Positions 35,043 to 44,399 are shown, counted from the first letter of the stretch. The stretch: 64,000 bases of DNA from Candidatus Leptofilum gracile (GCA_016713825.1 JADJOJ010000010.1:1-64000); one strand, 5' to 3'. Notes: a model not told the origin generated them from the letters alone. Program-made: numbers and translations.

Positions 35043-37730
35043 TTAGAGCAAACCCAGGGTGCGTGCCTCAGCTACTGCCTGAGTGCGGCTGCTGGCATTC
35101 AGTTTGCTCATGATGTTGCTGAGATGTTTCTTGACGGTGGTCACCGCCAGAAACATATCATCGGCAATGTCGCGGTTGGAAGCGCCATCGGCTACCAGGC
35201 GTAGCACTTCCAGCTCGCGGTCGCTTAATGGATCAAGGAAGGGATAAAGCGAGGGGGACGGCTGGCTGCCAGGCAAAGGGAAAGCCGCTAACAAATGATG
35301 AATGTAAGCCAGCATATCGTCACCTGGTGTGCGCGGCTCTATATACTGTGCGCGATACGCAATGAGTAATCGCCGCAGCTCGTCGCCCCCATCCACAAAA
35401 GGGCGGATAAAACCTTCCGGCCAGGCCAGCATGATGGCCTGGCCGAGCGTGGTCAGCGCCTCGTTTTTCTGGTCGGCCTGGTACAAAACCTTCGCTTTCA
35501 ATATCAGCGCTTGCAGTAACATTCTGCCGTGGTTCATACGCCCTGCTTCCAGAATAAGCGTCTCCAATGCATCCAGAGCCAATCTAAAGTCACCTCGGTA
35601 AATGAGTAATTGGGGCAGGGCCAGGCGGTGCAGCGCATAAGCATTGAGAGGTCCCGGCTGTTCCGCGTGTGATTCAACCCAGGCCGCCGCAGCTGTGATG
35701 TTGTTCTGTTTCAATAATAGTTGGAATTGGTGGTAATCAACGTAGGCCGTGATGCTGTTGATGAAGGTATGGGATTGCAATAAGCTGTTAATTTGATCGC
35801 TATAGTTTTCAGCGGCAAGCAAATCGTCTTTTGCCAGAGAAAGGCGCAATAAACCGCTTAAAGCAAAAACCTGAATTTCATGGCTACCAAAGCTGACAGC
35901 CTGTGTGAAACAGCGTTCCAGATACGCTTTAACCTGCTTTAATTCATTCCGGTCGTATAGAATTAGACTGGCGGCGATATAAGCCATCAGCGTGCCCACA
36001 AAGGGAATGGGTATGCCCCCCGGTTCAGCCACTGCCAGCGCCTGGTTTACCAGGGACACGGCCGTTTCCAGTTTGCCTTGGGCCAGTTTTATCATGCTCT
36101 CAAAGGCCAGCAGATGAATCTGATGCGGGTGCGTTTCAGGGAGGGATTGAGCCGAACTGGCGCGGGGCGCCTGCTTTAAGGCCTCTTCAGCGGCCGCCAG
36201 ATCGCCGATCGCATAATAGGCATTGCCCAAGAAAATAACCAGCATCCCGCGCAGCCAATAATCTTTAGGCAAAACCTGAAGCGCCTGCTGTGCCAATGCG
36301 ACTGCCTGTGGGTCTGCTACCAGGCTGGCATAACAAGCACGAAAAGCCAGAACTTCGGGGGACAGGCTGCGAGCTGTAGCCTCATCCAGTAAAGCGAGGG
36401 CATTTTCAGCGCCTTTTAACTTCTCATCGCCGACGACAAAATCGCCCACTGTCATGGCCGCCCAGGCTTGAACCAGCCACAGACGTGGATGTGTCTGCCA
36501 GGCCGCTGCTGGCAGAACTGCCAGCCAGCTTTGCAGGGTCTTGATTTCACCTGTCTGCCACTTGACGCTGTGAATGCGCTCGATGAGCCGGGCTGCTTGT
36601 TCAAAATCCTGCCCGGCCAGGGCATGGTTAATCGCTTCGTGCGCTAACCCGTTCTGGTTAAGCCATTCGCTGGCCCGGTGGTGGAGCACAGGCAGACGGG
36701 CGGCCTGTGTTTGTTGCAGGCGCTGCTGCAACACTTCGGCAAAGAGCTGATGGTAGCGATACCAACGCCGTTCTTCATCTAAAGGAATGAGAAACAGGTT
36801 GCTGTACTCCAGATACTCCAAAATCTCTTGTCCCGCAGTAGATTGGGTGAGTGCGTCACCAAGCGGTCCACAAATCCGTTCCAGAATGCTGGTAGCTAAC
36901 AAAAATTCGCGTACAGGCTCTGTCTGATGGTTTAGAACTTCTTCTGTCAGATAATCGATGATAAAACGATGACTGCCGGTAAAGGCAGCAATTCGTTCGG
37001 CTTGATCGGTACGCCCATTCAGCGACAAAGCGGCTAACTGTAAGCCCGCAATCCAGCCTTCCGTGCGCCGTTCGAGCGCGGCCATTTCTTCGTTTGACAG
37101 AGGCAAACCCATTACCTGATTGAAAAAAAGCTGGGTTTCGTCAAAGGTGAAGCGCAAATCATTGGCCCGAATCTCCACCATTTGGCCGCGTGCCCGCAGC
37201 TTGGAAAGGGATAATGCGGGATCGCTGCGGGTGGTAATGAGCAGGTGCAGCTGTGGGGGTAGATGTTCGAGTAAAAAGGCCAATGCTTGATGAACGGCCG
37301 TCTCCGCAACAACGTGATAATCATCCAACACAAGAATGAGGGGTTGGACCTGTTGGCTGATGTCGTTAATGAGCAAAGTTAGAATAGTATCTGCGGGCGG
37401 GGGTTGGGGAGATTGCAGAAGCTGCACGGCCGTTTCGCCAATGCTGGGAACGGCCGTTTGCAAAGCGGCAATAAGGTAGGACAAGAACCGTATCGGATCG
37501 TTATCGTTTTCATCCAGAGATAACCAGCCAATATTTGTGTGTCTAGCAGTTAGCGTATTTAGCCAGGTCGTGGCTAATGTCGTTTTGCCAAATCCAGCCG
37601 GGGCAGAGATAAGCGTCAAACGAGCATGATCTAGTCCCGCATTGAGCCGCTCAATAAGTGGGGAGCGGATGATGAGAGACGGCCGTAAGCTGGGCCGGAA
37701 CAGTTTTGTCTGCAAGAGTAAATCGGACAC
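35043..37730 (-). CDS. MalT-like LuxR-family regulator
   Basis: Large STAND-type activator of 895 residues. An N-terminal NTPase domain has Walker A SAPAGFGKTTLATTW (~42-57) and Walker B LILVLDDYHVV (~130). A helical winged region and a long TPR-like sensor domain (~370-800) follow. The C-terminal HTH of LuxR type (~832-890) contains LSDRELEVLRLVADGASNRD and VKKHLSNIMSKLNASSR. MalT-like proteins bind a small inducer and then multimerise to activate transcription; the inducer here is unknown. Start is GTG at 37730. The nearest genes in the same orientation are the 83-residue protein and the protease downstream. Confidence 0.92.
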   Translation of the reverse strand: MSDLLLQTKLFRPSLRPSLIIRSPLIERLNAGLDHARLTLISAPAGFGKTTLATTWLNTLTARHTNIGWLSLDENDNDPIRFLSYLIAALQTAVPSIGETAVQLLQSPQPPPADTILTLLINDISQQVQPLILVLDDYHVVAETAVHQALAFLLEHLPPQLHLLITTRSDPALSLSKLRARGQMVEIRANDLRFTFDETQLFFNQVMGLPLSNEEMAALERRTEGWIAGLQLAALSLNGRTDQAERIAAFTGSHRFIIDYLTEEVLNHQTEPVREFLLATSILERICGPLGDALTQSTAGQEILEYLEYSNLFLIPLDEERRWYRYHQLFAEVLQQRLQQTQAARLPVLHHRASEWLNQNGLAHEAINHALAGQDFEQAARLIERIHSVKWQTGEIKTLQSWLAVLPAAAWQTHPRLWLVQAWAAMTVGDFVVGDEKLKGAENALALLDEATARSLSPEVLAFRACYASLVADPQAVALAQQALQVLPKDYWLRGMLVIFLGNAYYAIGDLAAAEEALKQAPRASSAQSLPETHPHQIHLLAFESMIKLAQGKLETAVSLVNQALAVAEPGGIPIPFVGTLMAYIAASLILYDRNELKQVKAYLERCFTQAVSFGSHEIQVFALSGLLRLSLAKDDLLAAENYSDQINSLLQSHTFINSITAYVDYHQFQLLLKQNNITAAAAWVESHAEQPGPLNAYALHRLALPQLLIYRGDFRLALDALETLILEAGRMNHGRMLLQALILKAKVLYQADQKNEALTTLGQAIMLAWPEGFIRPFVDGGDELRRLLIAYRAQYIEPRTPGDDMLAYIHHLLAAFPLPGSQPSPSLYPFLDPLSDRELEVLRLVADGASNRDIADDMFLAVTTVKKHLSNIMSKLNASSRTQAVAEARTLGLL

Positions 37731-37925
37731 ATGAAGATTATATACTTGAACTGATGAGAACCATAGCCGACCACCAGACGGCCGTCTGGGTTTTGCCTAT
37801 CCCCTCAAAAAAGGTTCAATTACGGAAGCCTTTGCCCCACCGCCGGTGGGTGAAGCCAGATGCGCTTTTCACAGGGGGGTCATAGTGTCGTCGCCTGGCT
37901 GAGGCGGTAAACGGCCGTCTTCAAC

Positions 37926-37985
37926 AAGGTAATTGAGTAATTGGGTAATTGAGCAATTACCAATTACCAATTACTCAATTATTTT
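37926..37985. repeat. AATTGAGTAATTGG repeat with hairpin
   Basis: AAGGTAATTGAGTAATTGGG faces AATTACCAATTACTCAATTA, forming an imperfect hairpin immediately downstream of the feoB membrane gene (ends at 37987). It is of the same family as 26735 and 27457. Confidence 0.7.
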
Positions 37986-37986
37986 C

Positions 37987-39420
37987 CTATCCGGCAAACA
38001 AGCGCCAAATCTGCGCCACAAAAAAGGTCACCACAAAACCCATCGCCAGGGGCAGCAGGGCGGCAACGGCCGTCCACTTTTTGCTGCCCGTTTCCTTGTA
38101 GATGGTGTAAATGGTGGTGCTGCAAGGATTGTGCAGCAGCGAGAAGAGCATGAGGTTTACGGCCGTTAACAACGTCCAGCCCCCGGCACTAAACAACGCC
38201 ATTGTGTCCGCCTGTGAATCCAGCTCAAACATCACGCCAGCGCCAGCCCCAGCGTCGGTGCCGGTCACCAAAACCGTCAGCATCAGCACCGTGGGAATCA
38301 CAATTTCGTTGGCCGGAATGGCCACGATGTACGCCACCAAAATCACCCCGTTCAGGCCAATGAGCAGGGCAAATGGGTTCAAAAAGCTGATCAGATGCTC
38401 GGCAATGCTCACCCCGCCAATGGTGATGTTGGCGCTGAGCCAGATGGCTGCTCCCGCGGGCAAAGCAAACACAATGGCCCGCCACAGCACAATGAGCGTC
38501 CGGTCAATTACCGAGGTGTAGATCGTTTGCCAGATGCGCGGCGGGCGGTATGGCGGCAGCTCCAGGCTAAAAGTAGACACCTCGCCCTTCAGCATGGTGC
38601 GAGACAAACCCCAGGAGACCACAAAGCTAAAAAACACGCCCAGCAAGGCAATGCCCACCACCGACAGCGCAGAGATAAGACCTCCCAAATAAGCCGGTAC
38701 CAATCCCCCAATAAAAATGGAGGCGATGAGGATTTGCGTGGGCCAACGGCCGTTGCACAACGCAAAATTATTCGTGATGATCGCAATCAGCCGCTCGCGC
38801 GGGCTGTCGATGATGCGCGTGGCCACCACGCCAGCGGCGTTACAGCCAAACCCCATCATCATGCTCAGCGCCTGCTTGCCGTGCGCCCCAGACTTGCGGA
38901 ACATGTTGTCCAGGTTAAACGCCACCCGCGGCAGATAGCCAAAATCCTCTAGCAGCGTAAACAGCGGGAAAAATATCGCCATCGGCGGCAGCATCACGCT
39001 AATCACCCAGGCCGTGCCCAGGTACATCCCATCAATCAGCAGCCCACTTAGCCACCAGGGTAAGCGCAGGAAGTCGGCCCCCTGGTGCAGCAGCGGCACC
39101 GTTTTGTCAATCAGCAGCGTGGCCAGCAGCGAGGAGGGCACATTGGCCCCGCTAATCGTCAGCCAGAAGACCACCGTGAACAGCAAAATCATCATGGGAA
39201 AGCCCCAGACGCGGCTGGTCACAATTTTGTCGATGGTGCGATCCAGATCGAAGCGCGGCTTCTCCTCTGGGCGGGTGACGGCCCGGTCGGCCAACTTGGC
39301 CGCCTCGGTGTAGATGCCTTCCATCAGCTGTTCATGAAATTCGGGGCCGATTTCCCAGCGTAGGGATTCGGCCGTTTGCAAAATATCATTTGGGTTCACG
39401 GTAGGATTCACAGTTGTCAT
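37987..39420 (-). CDS. feoB: FeoB membrane (transport) protein, split from its GTPase
   Basis: Ferrous iron permease subunit of 477 residues corresponding to the membrane half of FeoB. It has two nucleoside-recognition (Gate) domains, with the hallmark [20 protein letters not shown] and [20 protein letters not shown], followed by [17 protein letters not shown]. The second Gate carries [17 protein letters not shown] and the closing [20 protein letters not shown]. Normally GTPase and channel are one polypeptide; here they are two genes that overlap by four bases (ATGA). About ten membrane helices are apparent. It forms the Feo iron uptake system with the GTPase gene and the DtxR/FeoA gene upstream. 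Confidence 0.93.
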   Translation of the reverse strand: MTTVNPTVNPNDILQTAESLRWEIGPEFHEQLMEGIYTEAAKLADRAVTRPEEKPRFDLDRTIDKIVTSRVWGFPMMILLFTVVFWLTISGANVPSSLLATLLIDKTVPLLHQGADFLRLPWWLSGLLIDGMYLGTAWVISVMLPPMAIFFPLFTLLEDFGYLPRVAFNLDNMFRKSGAHGKQALSMMMGFGCNAAGVVATRIIDSPRERLIAIITNNFALCNGRWPTQILIASIFIGGLVPAYLGGLISALSVVGIALLGVFFSFVVSWGLSRTMLKGEVSTFSLELPPYRPPRIWQTIYTSVIDRTLIVLWRAIVFALPAGAAIWLSANITIGGVSIAEHLISFLNPFALLIGLNGVILVAYIVAIPANEIVIPTVLMLTVLVTGTDAGAGAGVMFELDSQADTMALFSAGGWTLLTAVNLMLFSLLHNPCSTTIYTIYKETGSKKWTAVAALLPLAMGFVVTFFVAQIWRLFAG

Positions 39421-40277
39421 GAGGCCACCTCCAGCGGAATCAGGCGGTTGTTGGCCGCTGCTTCCGGCAACATCACCAGTTCGGGGCGGGTAAGATCGCC
39501 CAATTCGCCCTGGCGCACGGCTTGCATCAGCCGCTCGTCGCCATCCAGCAGGCGCAGGGCCACCCAGCGGGCGTTGGGCAGGCCGGGGAATGCGGCCTCG
39601 ATTTGCGGCACCAGCCTGGCCAGCGCCCGTTTAATCGCCGGGGATTCGGATTTGGCCCGGTATGGTTTGCCCACGGTTTGGCCGGTGGCTACCTCGTGGA
39701 TGGCTTGCAGCAGGTCTTGCAGCCCTTCGCCCTGCCGCGCCGCCGTGGGCACGACGGGCACGCCCAGGTCGCGGGCCAGCCGTCGCTCGTCCACTTGCAG
39801 CTTGTGGCGGCGGGCTTCATCGATTAGATTCAGGCAAACAACGGCCCGATCGGTAATTTCTAGCACTTGCAGCACCAGGTTCAGGTTGCGCTCTAGCCGG
39901 GTGGCATCGACCACAATCACGGTCACGTCTGGCTGGCCGAACAGGATGAAGTCGCGGGCAACTTCTTCGTCCAGGCTGGTGGAGAGCAGGGAGTAAGTGC
40001 CGGGCAGATCGACAATTTTGTACTGCTTGTCGCCGTAGCTAAAGCCGCCCTCGGCGCGGGCGACGGTTTTGCCCGGCCAGTTGCCGGTGTGCTGCCGCAG
40101 CCCGGTGAGCGCGTTGAAGACGGTGCTTTTACCGGTGTTGGGATTGCCTGCCAGGGCAATCACGAAATCTGAATTTTCCATGTTCACGCCCAGCTTGCGC
40201 AGGTTGCCCGCGTTGTGCATGGGGCAGCCCTCGCAGCCGGAGGCGGTGGGTTGGGGTGTTTTGAGTTTGGTTTCCAT
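39417..40277 (-). CDS. feoB: FeoB GTPase protein
   Basis: Cytosolic G-protein part of ferrous iron transport, 286 residues. G1 is [15 protein letters not shown], with switch I region [17 protein letters not shown]3 DLPGTYSLL, and G4 [10 protein letters not shown]-terminal helical region matches the FeoB guanine-dissociation-inhibitor-like domain ([20 protein letters not shown]). Before the G domain there is an unusual ~35-residue lead with [13 protein letters not shown], whose two Cys could bind iron. The ATG at 40277 is chosen; a longer frame from 40307 overlaps a hairpin. The stop overlaps the start of the membrane subunit. Confidence 0.93.
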   Translation of the reverse strand: METKLKTPQPTASGCEGCPMHNAGNLRKLGVNMENSDFVIALAGNPNTGKSTVFNALTGLRQHTGNWPGKTVARAEGGFSYGDKQYKIVDLPGTYSLLSTSLDEEVARDFILFGQPDVTVIVVDATRLERNLNLVLQVLEITDRAVVCLNLIDEARRHKLQVDERRLARDLGVPVVPTAARQGEGLQDLLQAIHEVATGQTVGKPYRAKSESPAIKRALARLVPQIEAAFPGLPNARWVALRLLDGDERLMQAVRQGELGDLTRPELVMLPEAAANNRLIPLEVAS

Positions 40278-40289
40278 AGTAATTTCCAG

Positions 40290-40322
40290 AGGTGCGACGC
40301 ACTTCAAAAGTGCGTCGCACCT
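40290..40322. repeat. Perfect 15-bp hairpin between regulator and feoB genes
   Basis: AGGTGCGACGCACTT (40290-40304) and AAGTGCGTCGCACCT (40308-40322) pair perfectly over a 3-nt loop, filling the 50-bp gap between the DtxR/FeoA gene and the FeoB GTPase gene. No T-run follows, so it is not a classic terminator; it may tune downstream expression or protect mRNA ends. Confidence 0.85.
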
Positions 40323-40327
40323 ATTAA

Positions 40328-41365
40328 CTAGACTTGCTTTACATAAATGTAATTTGCTTGATTCGGCCGCAAGGCAATGATGGCATCGCGGATGCGGTAG
40401 GCGGTGGGTTGGCCGCTGGGGCTGCGCATTTCGGCGGTGATGGCGGTGCCGGGCAGGATGCCCAAATCCATGAAGCGGCGGCGTTCGGCTCCCCGGCAGT
40501 TGGGCGAGATGCGAATGACTTCGGCCGTTTCCCCCAGGGGCAGGTCAGAAAGGCGGGTGCCGTGATCTTTTTCGGAAACGGCCGTCTCCTCCTCCACCAC
40601 GGCGGGCAACGGCCGTACCGAAATATTCCGCGCCACAATCGGAGCCAAAACGTGCTCATTGCCGTTGGCCCAAAAGCGAATCCGGGTGCTGTTCGACTCA
40701 ATCAGCCGCACCGTCTGGCCCGGATACAGCCCCTCGGCTACCAGCTGGGCATACACCGCCTCCGGCTCATCTTCCAAATGCACGATGCGCGCCGGTTGGT
40801 CCGCCGCCAGTTCGTTGAGCGGCTGGCCGCCGTGGTAGACGTAGCTGCCTGCTGCGTTGGGAATTGGATCGCCATGCGGGTCGTGGGTGGGGTGGCCGAG
40901 CTGTGCCGCCAGCGCGTCGGCCGCTTCTGGCGTCAGCTGATGCTCTTGCAGCTCCGCCTGGCTGTGCCAATCAGACTCGCTAAAGCCGGTTTTCTCTGCC
41001 AGGTAGCGCTCCCACAGCCGGTGGGCGCGAATGATGTGCAGGGCGGATTCCATGCCTTCGCTGGTCAGGGTGATGTTGTCGCTGTGGATGTGCAGCAGGT
41101 GGCTGGTTTGCATGTCGCCCAAAAGCTCGGCCACGTCGTTGGTGCTGATGTGCAGCGCCCCAGCAATGCTTTCTACGCTGGCGCGACGCCCTTTTTGCTC
41201 ACATTTGTAGATATGCTTCAGGGCATCTTCCCGGCGGGCGCGGTCGGTCATCTGGCGACCCTGCTGCCAGCGCGAAAGTATTCCTTTTTCGGGCCAGAGG
41301 AATACGGCCGTTACCGCCAACACCGCGGTACCGATTAACAATAAAATGGCTGGATTTGTCTCCAT
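40328..41365 (-). CDS. Membrane-anchored DtxR-like regulator with two FeoA domains
   Basis: 345-residue metal-responsive regulator in an unusual layout. Residues ~5-25 ([19 protein letters not shown]) are hydrophobic and likely form a membrane anchor. Next come a DtxR/MntR-type winged HTH ([20 protein letters not shown], then [17 protein letters not shown]) and a metal-binding/dimerisation region with Cys, His and Glu residues ([40 protein letters not shown]). Two FeoA/SH3-like domains follow (~190-250 and 270-345), the second ending in [15 protein letters not shown]. Such a protein probably senses iron and controls the feo genes just downstream. The anchor would keep it at the membrane next to FeoB; that step is inference. 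Confidence 0.88.
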   Translation of the reverse strand: METNPAILLLIGTAVLAVTAVFLWPEKGILSRWQQGRQMTDRARREDALKHIYKCEQKGRRASVESIAGALHISTNDVAELLGDMQTSHLLHIHSDNITLTSEGMESALHIIRAHRLWERYLAEKTGFSESDWHSQAELQEHQLTPEAADALAAQLGHPTHDPHGDPIPNAAGSYVYHGGQPLNELAADQPARIVHLEDEPEAVYAQLVAEGLYPGQTVRLIESNSTRIRFWANGNEHVLAPIVARNISVRPLPAVVEEETAVSEKDHGTRLSDLPLGETAEVIRISPNCRGAERRRFMDLGILPGTAITAEMRSPSGQPTAYRIRDAIIALRPNQANYIYVKQV

Positions 41366-41386
41366 AACTCACCTGTTTTGCAAAAA

Positions 41387-41450
41387 TTTTGGTGCATCTA
41401 AAAAATAATTTTAACATGGTATATTTTAATCGGAATACGCCGCCTGTCAA
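41387..41450 (-). promoter_or_regulatory. Predicted promoter and metal-regulator operator of the feo unit
   Basis: On the minus strand a consensus -35 TTGACA (41450-41445) is followed after 16 bp by TAAAAT (41428-41423). About 20 bp downstream lies an imperfect palindrome TTTTAGATGCACCAAAA (41403-41387), shaped like DtxR/MntR-family boxes with A/T-rich arms and a GTGCAC-like centre. It ends 22 bp before the start codon at 41365. Repression of this unit by its own DtxR-like product is a natural reading, not proven. Confidence 0.6.
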
Positions 41451-41485
41451 GTAGAGACGCTGCATCGCAACGTTTTTAGAAACCT

Positions 41486-41519
41486 AAAAAAAAGAGGCAC
41501 TGCCTGGCAGCGCCTCTTT
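41486..41519 (-). terminator. Rho-independent terminator of the P1B-type ATPase gene
   Basis: AAAGAGGCACTGCC (41491-41504) pairs with GGCAGCGCCTCTTT (41506-41519) with one mismatch, and an A-run (41486-41493) gives the U-tract on the minus strand. It lies ~75 bp past the stop at 41593 and ahead of the feo promoter, insulating the two. Confidence 0.85.
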
Positions 41520-41529
41520 GAATTGTGAA

Positions 41530-41592
41530 TGGTGAATCATTAATGGTGAATGGTGAATGGGGGACAAACCATTCACCATTCACCATTTACCA
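41530..41592. repeat. ATGGTGAATGGTGAATGG inverted repeat
   Basis: ATGGTGAATGGTGAATGGGG faces CCATTCACCATTCACCATTT, forming a hairpin between the ATPase stop and its terminator. It has the same style as the other A/T-rich intergenic repeat pairs. Confidence 0.7.
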
Positions 41593-43974
41593 TTAATGTT
41601 TTGGTTTGTAGCCCAACATGCGCAGGCCGTTGAGCGACACCAGCACCGTGCCGCCTTCGTGGCCGACGACGGCGGCGGGCAGCGCCAGGCCAGAGAAGAA
41701 GATGGTGCCCAGCATGAGCAAAATCATGAAGATGGCGAAGCCCAGGTTTTGCAGCAGCGTTTGCCGCGTTTTGCGGCTGAGGCCGATGGTGTAGGGGATG
41801 TTGTGCAGGTCGTCGGACATGAGGACGATGTCGGCCGTTTCCAGGGCTACGTCCGTGCCTGCCGCGCCCATGGCGATGCCGATGTCGGCGGTGGCCAGGG
41901 CGGGGGCGTCGTTGACGCCGTCGCCGACCATGGCGACGGGGCCGTACTGTTCGCGCACTTTTTTAACGGCCGTTACCTTATCTTCCGGCAGTAAATCGGC
42001 AAAGTAAGCGTCTACGCCCACCTGCTGGGCAATTTGCCGGGCCACGGCGTCGTTGTCGCCGGTGAGCATGACGACGTGCTGCACCCCGTTGGCGTGCAGG
42101 GCGCGAATCACGTCGGGCGCGTCGGGGCGAATGACGTCGGCGTAGGCCAGGATGCCCAGGAGAACGGCCGTTCCTGCCGTCTCATCTACCTCGGCCATGA
42201 GCACGCTGGTTCGGCCCAGGTTTTGCAGCCGGTTCAGCTCACTTTCTGCCTGCGCCAGCCCAGCCGGATTGAATTTTTGGAAGAAACGGCCGTTGCCAAT
42301 CCAAATTTGCCGGTTGTTGACGGTGGCCCGCACGCCCTGCCCGGTGGTCGCCTGGAAATCGGCCGCTTCGGGCCAGCTCAGGTCGCGCTTTTGGGCCGCC
42401 TTCACGGTGGCTTGGGCCAGCGGATGTTCCGACTTGGCTTCGACGGCGGCGGCCAGGGCCAGCAGCGCGTCTTCGCTGGTTTGGCCGTCCAGCGCCACAA
42501 TGTCGGTCACTTCCGGCTCGCCTTTGGTGAGCGTGCCGGTTTTGTCGAAGGCGACCACTTTGATGGTGGCCGCATTTTCCACGTAGACGCCACCTTTGAA
42601 CAAGATGCCGCGCCGCGCACCGTTGCCAATGGCGGAAAGCACCGTGGCGGGCGTGCTGATGACGATGGCGCAGGGGGAGGCGGCCACCATAACGGTCATT
42701 GCCCGGTAAAACGCCTCGCTAAACGCCTCTTGCCAGAACAGCATGGGCACGACGGCCACCAGGGCGGTGAGGACGATGACGCCGACGGCGTAATATTGCT
42801 CGGCGGTGTCGATGAAGCGCTGCGTTTCGGCTTTTTCGCTGTGGGCCTCTTCCACCATCTGGATCAGTTTGGCCAGGGTGGAATCTTTGGCCAGCTTGGT
42901 GACGCGAATCTCCAGGCCGCCGTTTTTGTTGATGGTGCCGGCAAAGACGGTGTCGCCAACTTCTTTGCTGACGGGCATGGATTCGCCGGTGATGGAGGAT
43001 TGGTCGATTGAGGAACGGCCGTCTACCACCACCCCATCCAGGGCAATCCGTTCGCCCGGCTTCACCAAAATGAGGTCGCTAACGACCACTTTTTCGATGG
43101 GCAGCTGGTAAATATTGTCGCCGCGCCGCACGGTGGCCTGCGCCGGGCGCAGCTCCATCAGCGCCTTGATGGCGTTGCGGGTGCGGTCCATGGCAAAATC
43201 TTGCAGCACGTTGGAAAGCGAAAAGAGGAAAAGCAGCATGGCCCCTTCAAACGGTTGGCCCACCAGGGCTGCGCCGACGGCGGCCAGCACCATGAGCAGG
43301 TCTACGTCGATGGTGCGGTTGCGCAGCGATTCGATGCCGCCCTGCAAACCAAAGGTGCCGCCCGCGATGTAGGCGATGACAAACAGCACGGTGGCGGCAA
43401 CGGCCGCTTCTTGCTGCTCGGCAATGAGGCCGCCAATCATGGTGACGAGGGTGATGACGGTGAAGATCGGTTCGATACGGCCGTCCATCAGCCAATCCCA
43501 GGCGCGGCGCAGGGGGGTGGTGATTTCGGGAACGGCCGTGTCGCGTTCTGCCCCAGAGGGGGAGACATCGACGCCCATTTTTTGTACGTGCAGGGAAATT
43601 TCATCGGGGGAGATGATTTGGTCGTTGTAGGTGACAGAGAGGGCGCCGCCCATGAAGCTGGCGGTGGCCCGCCGCACGCCAGGCAGCTGATGCAGCTGGC
43701 GCTCTAGCCCAATGGCGCAGCTTTCGCAAGCGCGCCCGCCGTGCTTGCCCAGCCGCATGGTGCAGGTTTGCCACCGTTCGCGCAAAATGGGGCTCACCTG
43801 TTGGGCCACTTTTTCCACGGCGGGCTGGGACAGTTTTTGGGGGTCGTAGTCGATTTCGAGACGGCCGTCTTGCGGATGCAAACTAACTTGGACAATGCCT
43901 TCCTGGTCGGTTATCGCTTCATTGATCAGTTCGGCACAATTTTCTTCTTGATCTAAGTGATTGGTGTCAGTCAC
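41593..43974 (-). CDS. P1B-type metal-exporting ATPase, SPC (P1B-4) class
   Basis: Cation pump of 793 residues. The N-terminal ~170 residues hold heavy-metal-binding-like domains, the second with GGRACESCAIGL. The core has the TGES actuator, AASPCAIV in the channel helix instead of CPC, DKTGTLTKG as the phosphorylation site, SEHPLAQA, and GDGVNDAPALATADIGIAMG. The last helix carries HEGGTVLVSLNGLRML. SPC plus HEGG(T/S) marks the P1B-4 group, which mainly exports iron(II) or cobalt. A GTG at 43974, preceded by AAGGA, is the best start; the longer frame to 44025 is read through repeat B. Its location beside the feo genes suggests iron detoxification. Confidence 0.9.
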   Translation of the reverse strand: MTDTNHLDQEENCAELINEAITDQEGIVQVSLHPQDGRLEIDYDPQKLSQPAVEKVAQQVSPILRERWQTCTMRLGKHGGRACESCAIGLERQLHQLPGVRRATASFMGGALSVTYNDQIISPDEISLHVQKMGVDVSPSGAERDTAVPEITTPLRRAWDWLMDGRIEPIFTVITLVTMIGGLIAEQQEAAVAATVLFVIAYIAGGTFGLQGGIESLRNRTIDVDLLMVLAAVGAALVGQPFEGAMLLFLFSLSNVLQDFAMDRTRNAIKALMELRPAQATVRRGDNIYQLPIEKVVVSDLILVKPGERIALDGVVVDGRSSIDQSSITGESMPVSKEVGDTVFAGTINKNGGLEIRVTKLAKDSTLAKLIQMVEEAHSEKAETQRFIDTAEQYYAVGVIVLTALVAVVPMLFWQEAFSEAFYRAMTVMVAASPCAIVISTPATVLSAIGNGARRGILFKGGVYVENAATIKVVAFDKTGTLTKGEPEVTDIVALDGQTSEDALLALAAAVEAKSEHPLAQATVKAAQKRDLSWPEAADFQATTGQGVRATVNNRQIWIGNGRFFQKFNPAGLAQAESELNRLQNLGRTSVLMAEVDETAGTAVLLGILAYADVIRPDAPDVIRALHANGVQHVVMLTGDNDAVARQIAQQVGVDAYFADLLPEDKVTAVKKVREQYGPVAMVGDGVNDAPALATADIGIAMGAAGTDVALETADIVLMSDDLHNIPYTIGLSRKTRQTLLQNLGFAIFMILLMLGTIFFSGLALPAAVVGHEGGTVLVSLNGLRMLGYKPKH

Positions 43975-43989
43975 AGGTCGTTCCTTCGT

Positions 43990-44125
43990 TGTGTAATTGG
44001 CAGAAAGTTTTTGAAAAACAATCAATCAAAGATTTAAAAGATCTCGCAGATTTAGAGCGAAAAAATCTGTGTGCAATCTGCGTAAATCAGCTGATAGAGA
44101 ATTTTGAAAACTTTGTATCAACAGT
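43990..44125. repeat. Dispersed intergenic repeat B, copy 2
   Basis: Contains GCAGAAAGTTTTTGAAAAAC, AATCAATCAAAGATTTAAAA and CGCAGATTTAGAG, matching 15475-15595 over ~120 bp. The long gap 43975-44774 has no supported gene; it holds this repeat, repeat A copy 2, and the two palindromes listed separately. Confidence 0.8.
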
Positions 44126-44162
44126 TTTTGTTGATTCCGCATAGTTTGAGAAAAAAATCTAC

Positions 44163-44280
44163 GAACTCTTTTGGCTCTTTGGGAATTCTGGGGGTTGACA
44201 GCCCGTGAAACGTGATGCGTGACCAGAGGTGGATCACGTTTCACGCTTCACGCAAAACCCCACGAAATCCGAAAGGCCCA
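44163..44280. repeat. Dispersed intergenic repeat A, copy 2 (inverted)
   Basis: CTCTTTGGGAATTCTGGGGG, then CGTGAAACGTGAT (44204-44216) facing ATCACGTTTCACG (44233-44245), then ACCCCACGAAATCC. This is the reverse complement of the element at 23477-23605, including both flanks. Confidence 0.85.
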
Positions 44281-44387
44281 GAGCTTTCTAAAATTGGTAC
44301 TATTTTTGTAGAAATCTGCGGCAGGAAGCTGTATGCTGTTTTTGATCAGCCTGATTGCCAGCGGAAAAATGCACCCTAGCCCAGAAT

Positions 44388-44399
44388 GAACAGCTGTTC
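44388..44399. promoter_or_regulatory. 12-bp palindrome GAACAGCTGTTC
   Basis: Perfect 12-bp palindrome upstream of the BTAD regulator gene. It could be an operator, but it lies nearly 380 bp from the start and there is no direct evidence. Confidence 0.4.

Noticed and set aside
40334..41338. 334-codon plus-strand frame opposite the DtxR/FeoA gene
   Set aside because: It overlaps a clear regulator in full, and its composition is that of a frame mirrored from a high-GC gene.
42034..43011. 325-codon plus-strand frame opposite the P1B ATPase
   Set aside because: It is antisense to conserved P-type ATPase motifs, with a Gly/His-rich composition and no domain.
43975..44025. Longer N-terminus of the P1B ATPase from 44025
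   Set aside because: It begins inside repeat B and lacks a ribosome site, while GTG at 43974 has AAGGA at good spacing.
44026..44244. 72-codon minus-strand frame across repeats A and B
   Set aside because: It reads through dispersed repeats only, and similar frames appear over the other copies (15324-15569 and 60392-60631).
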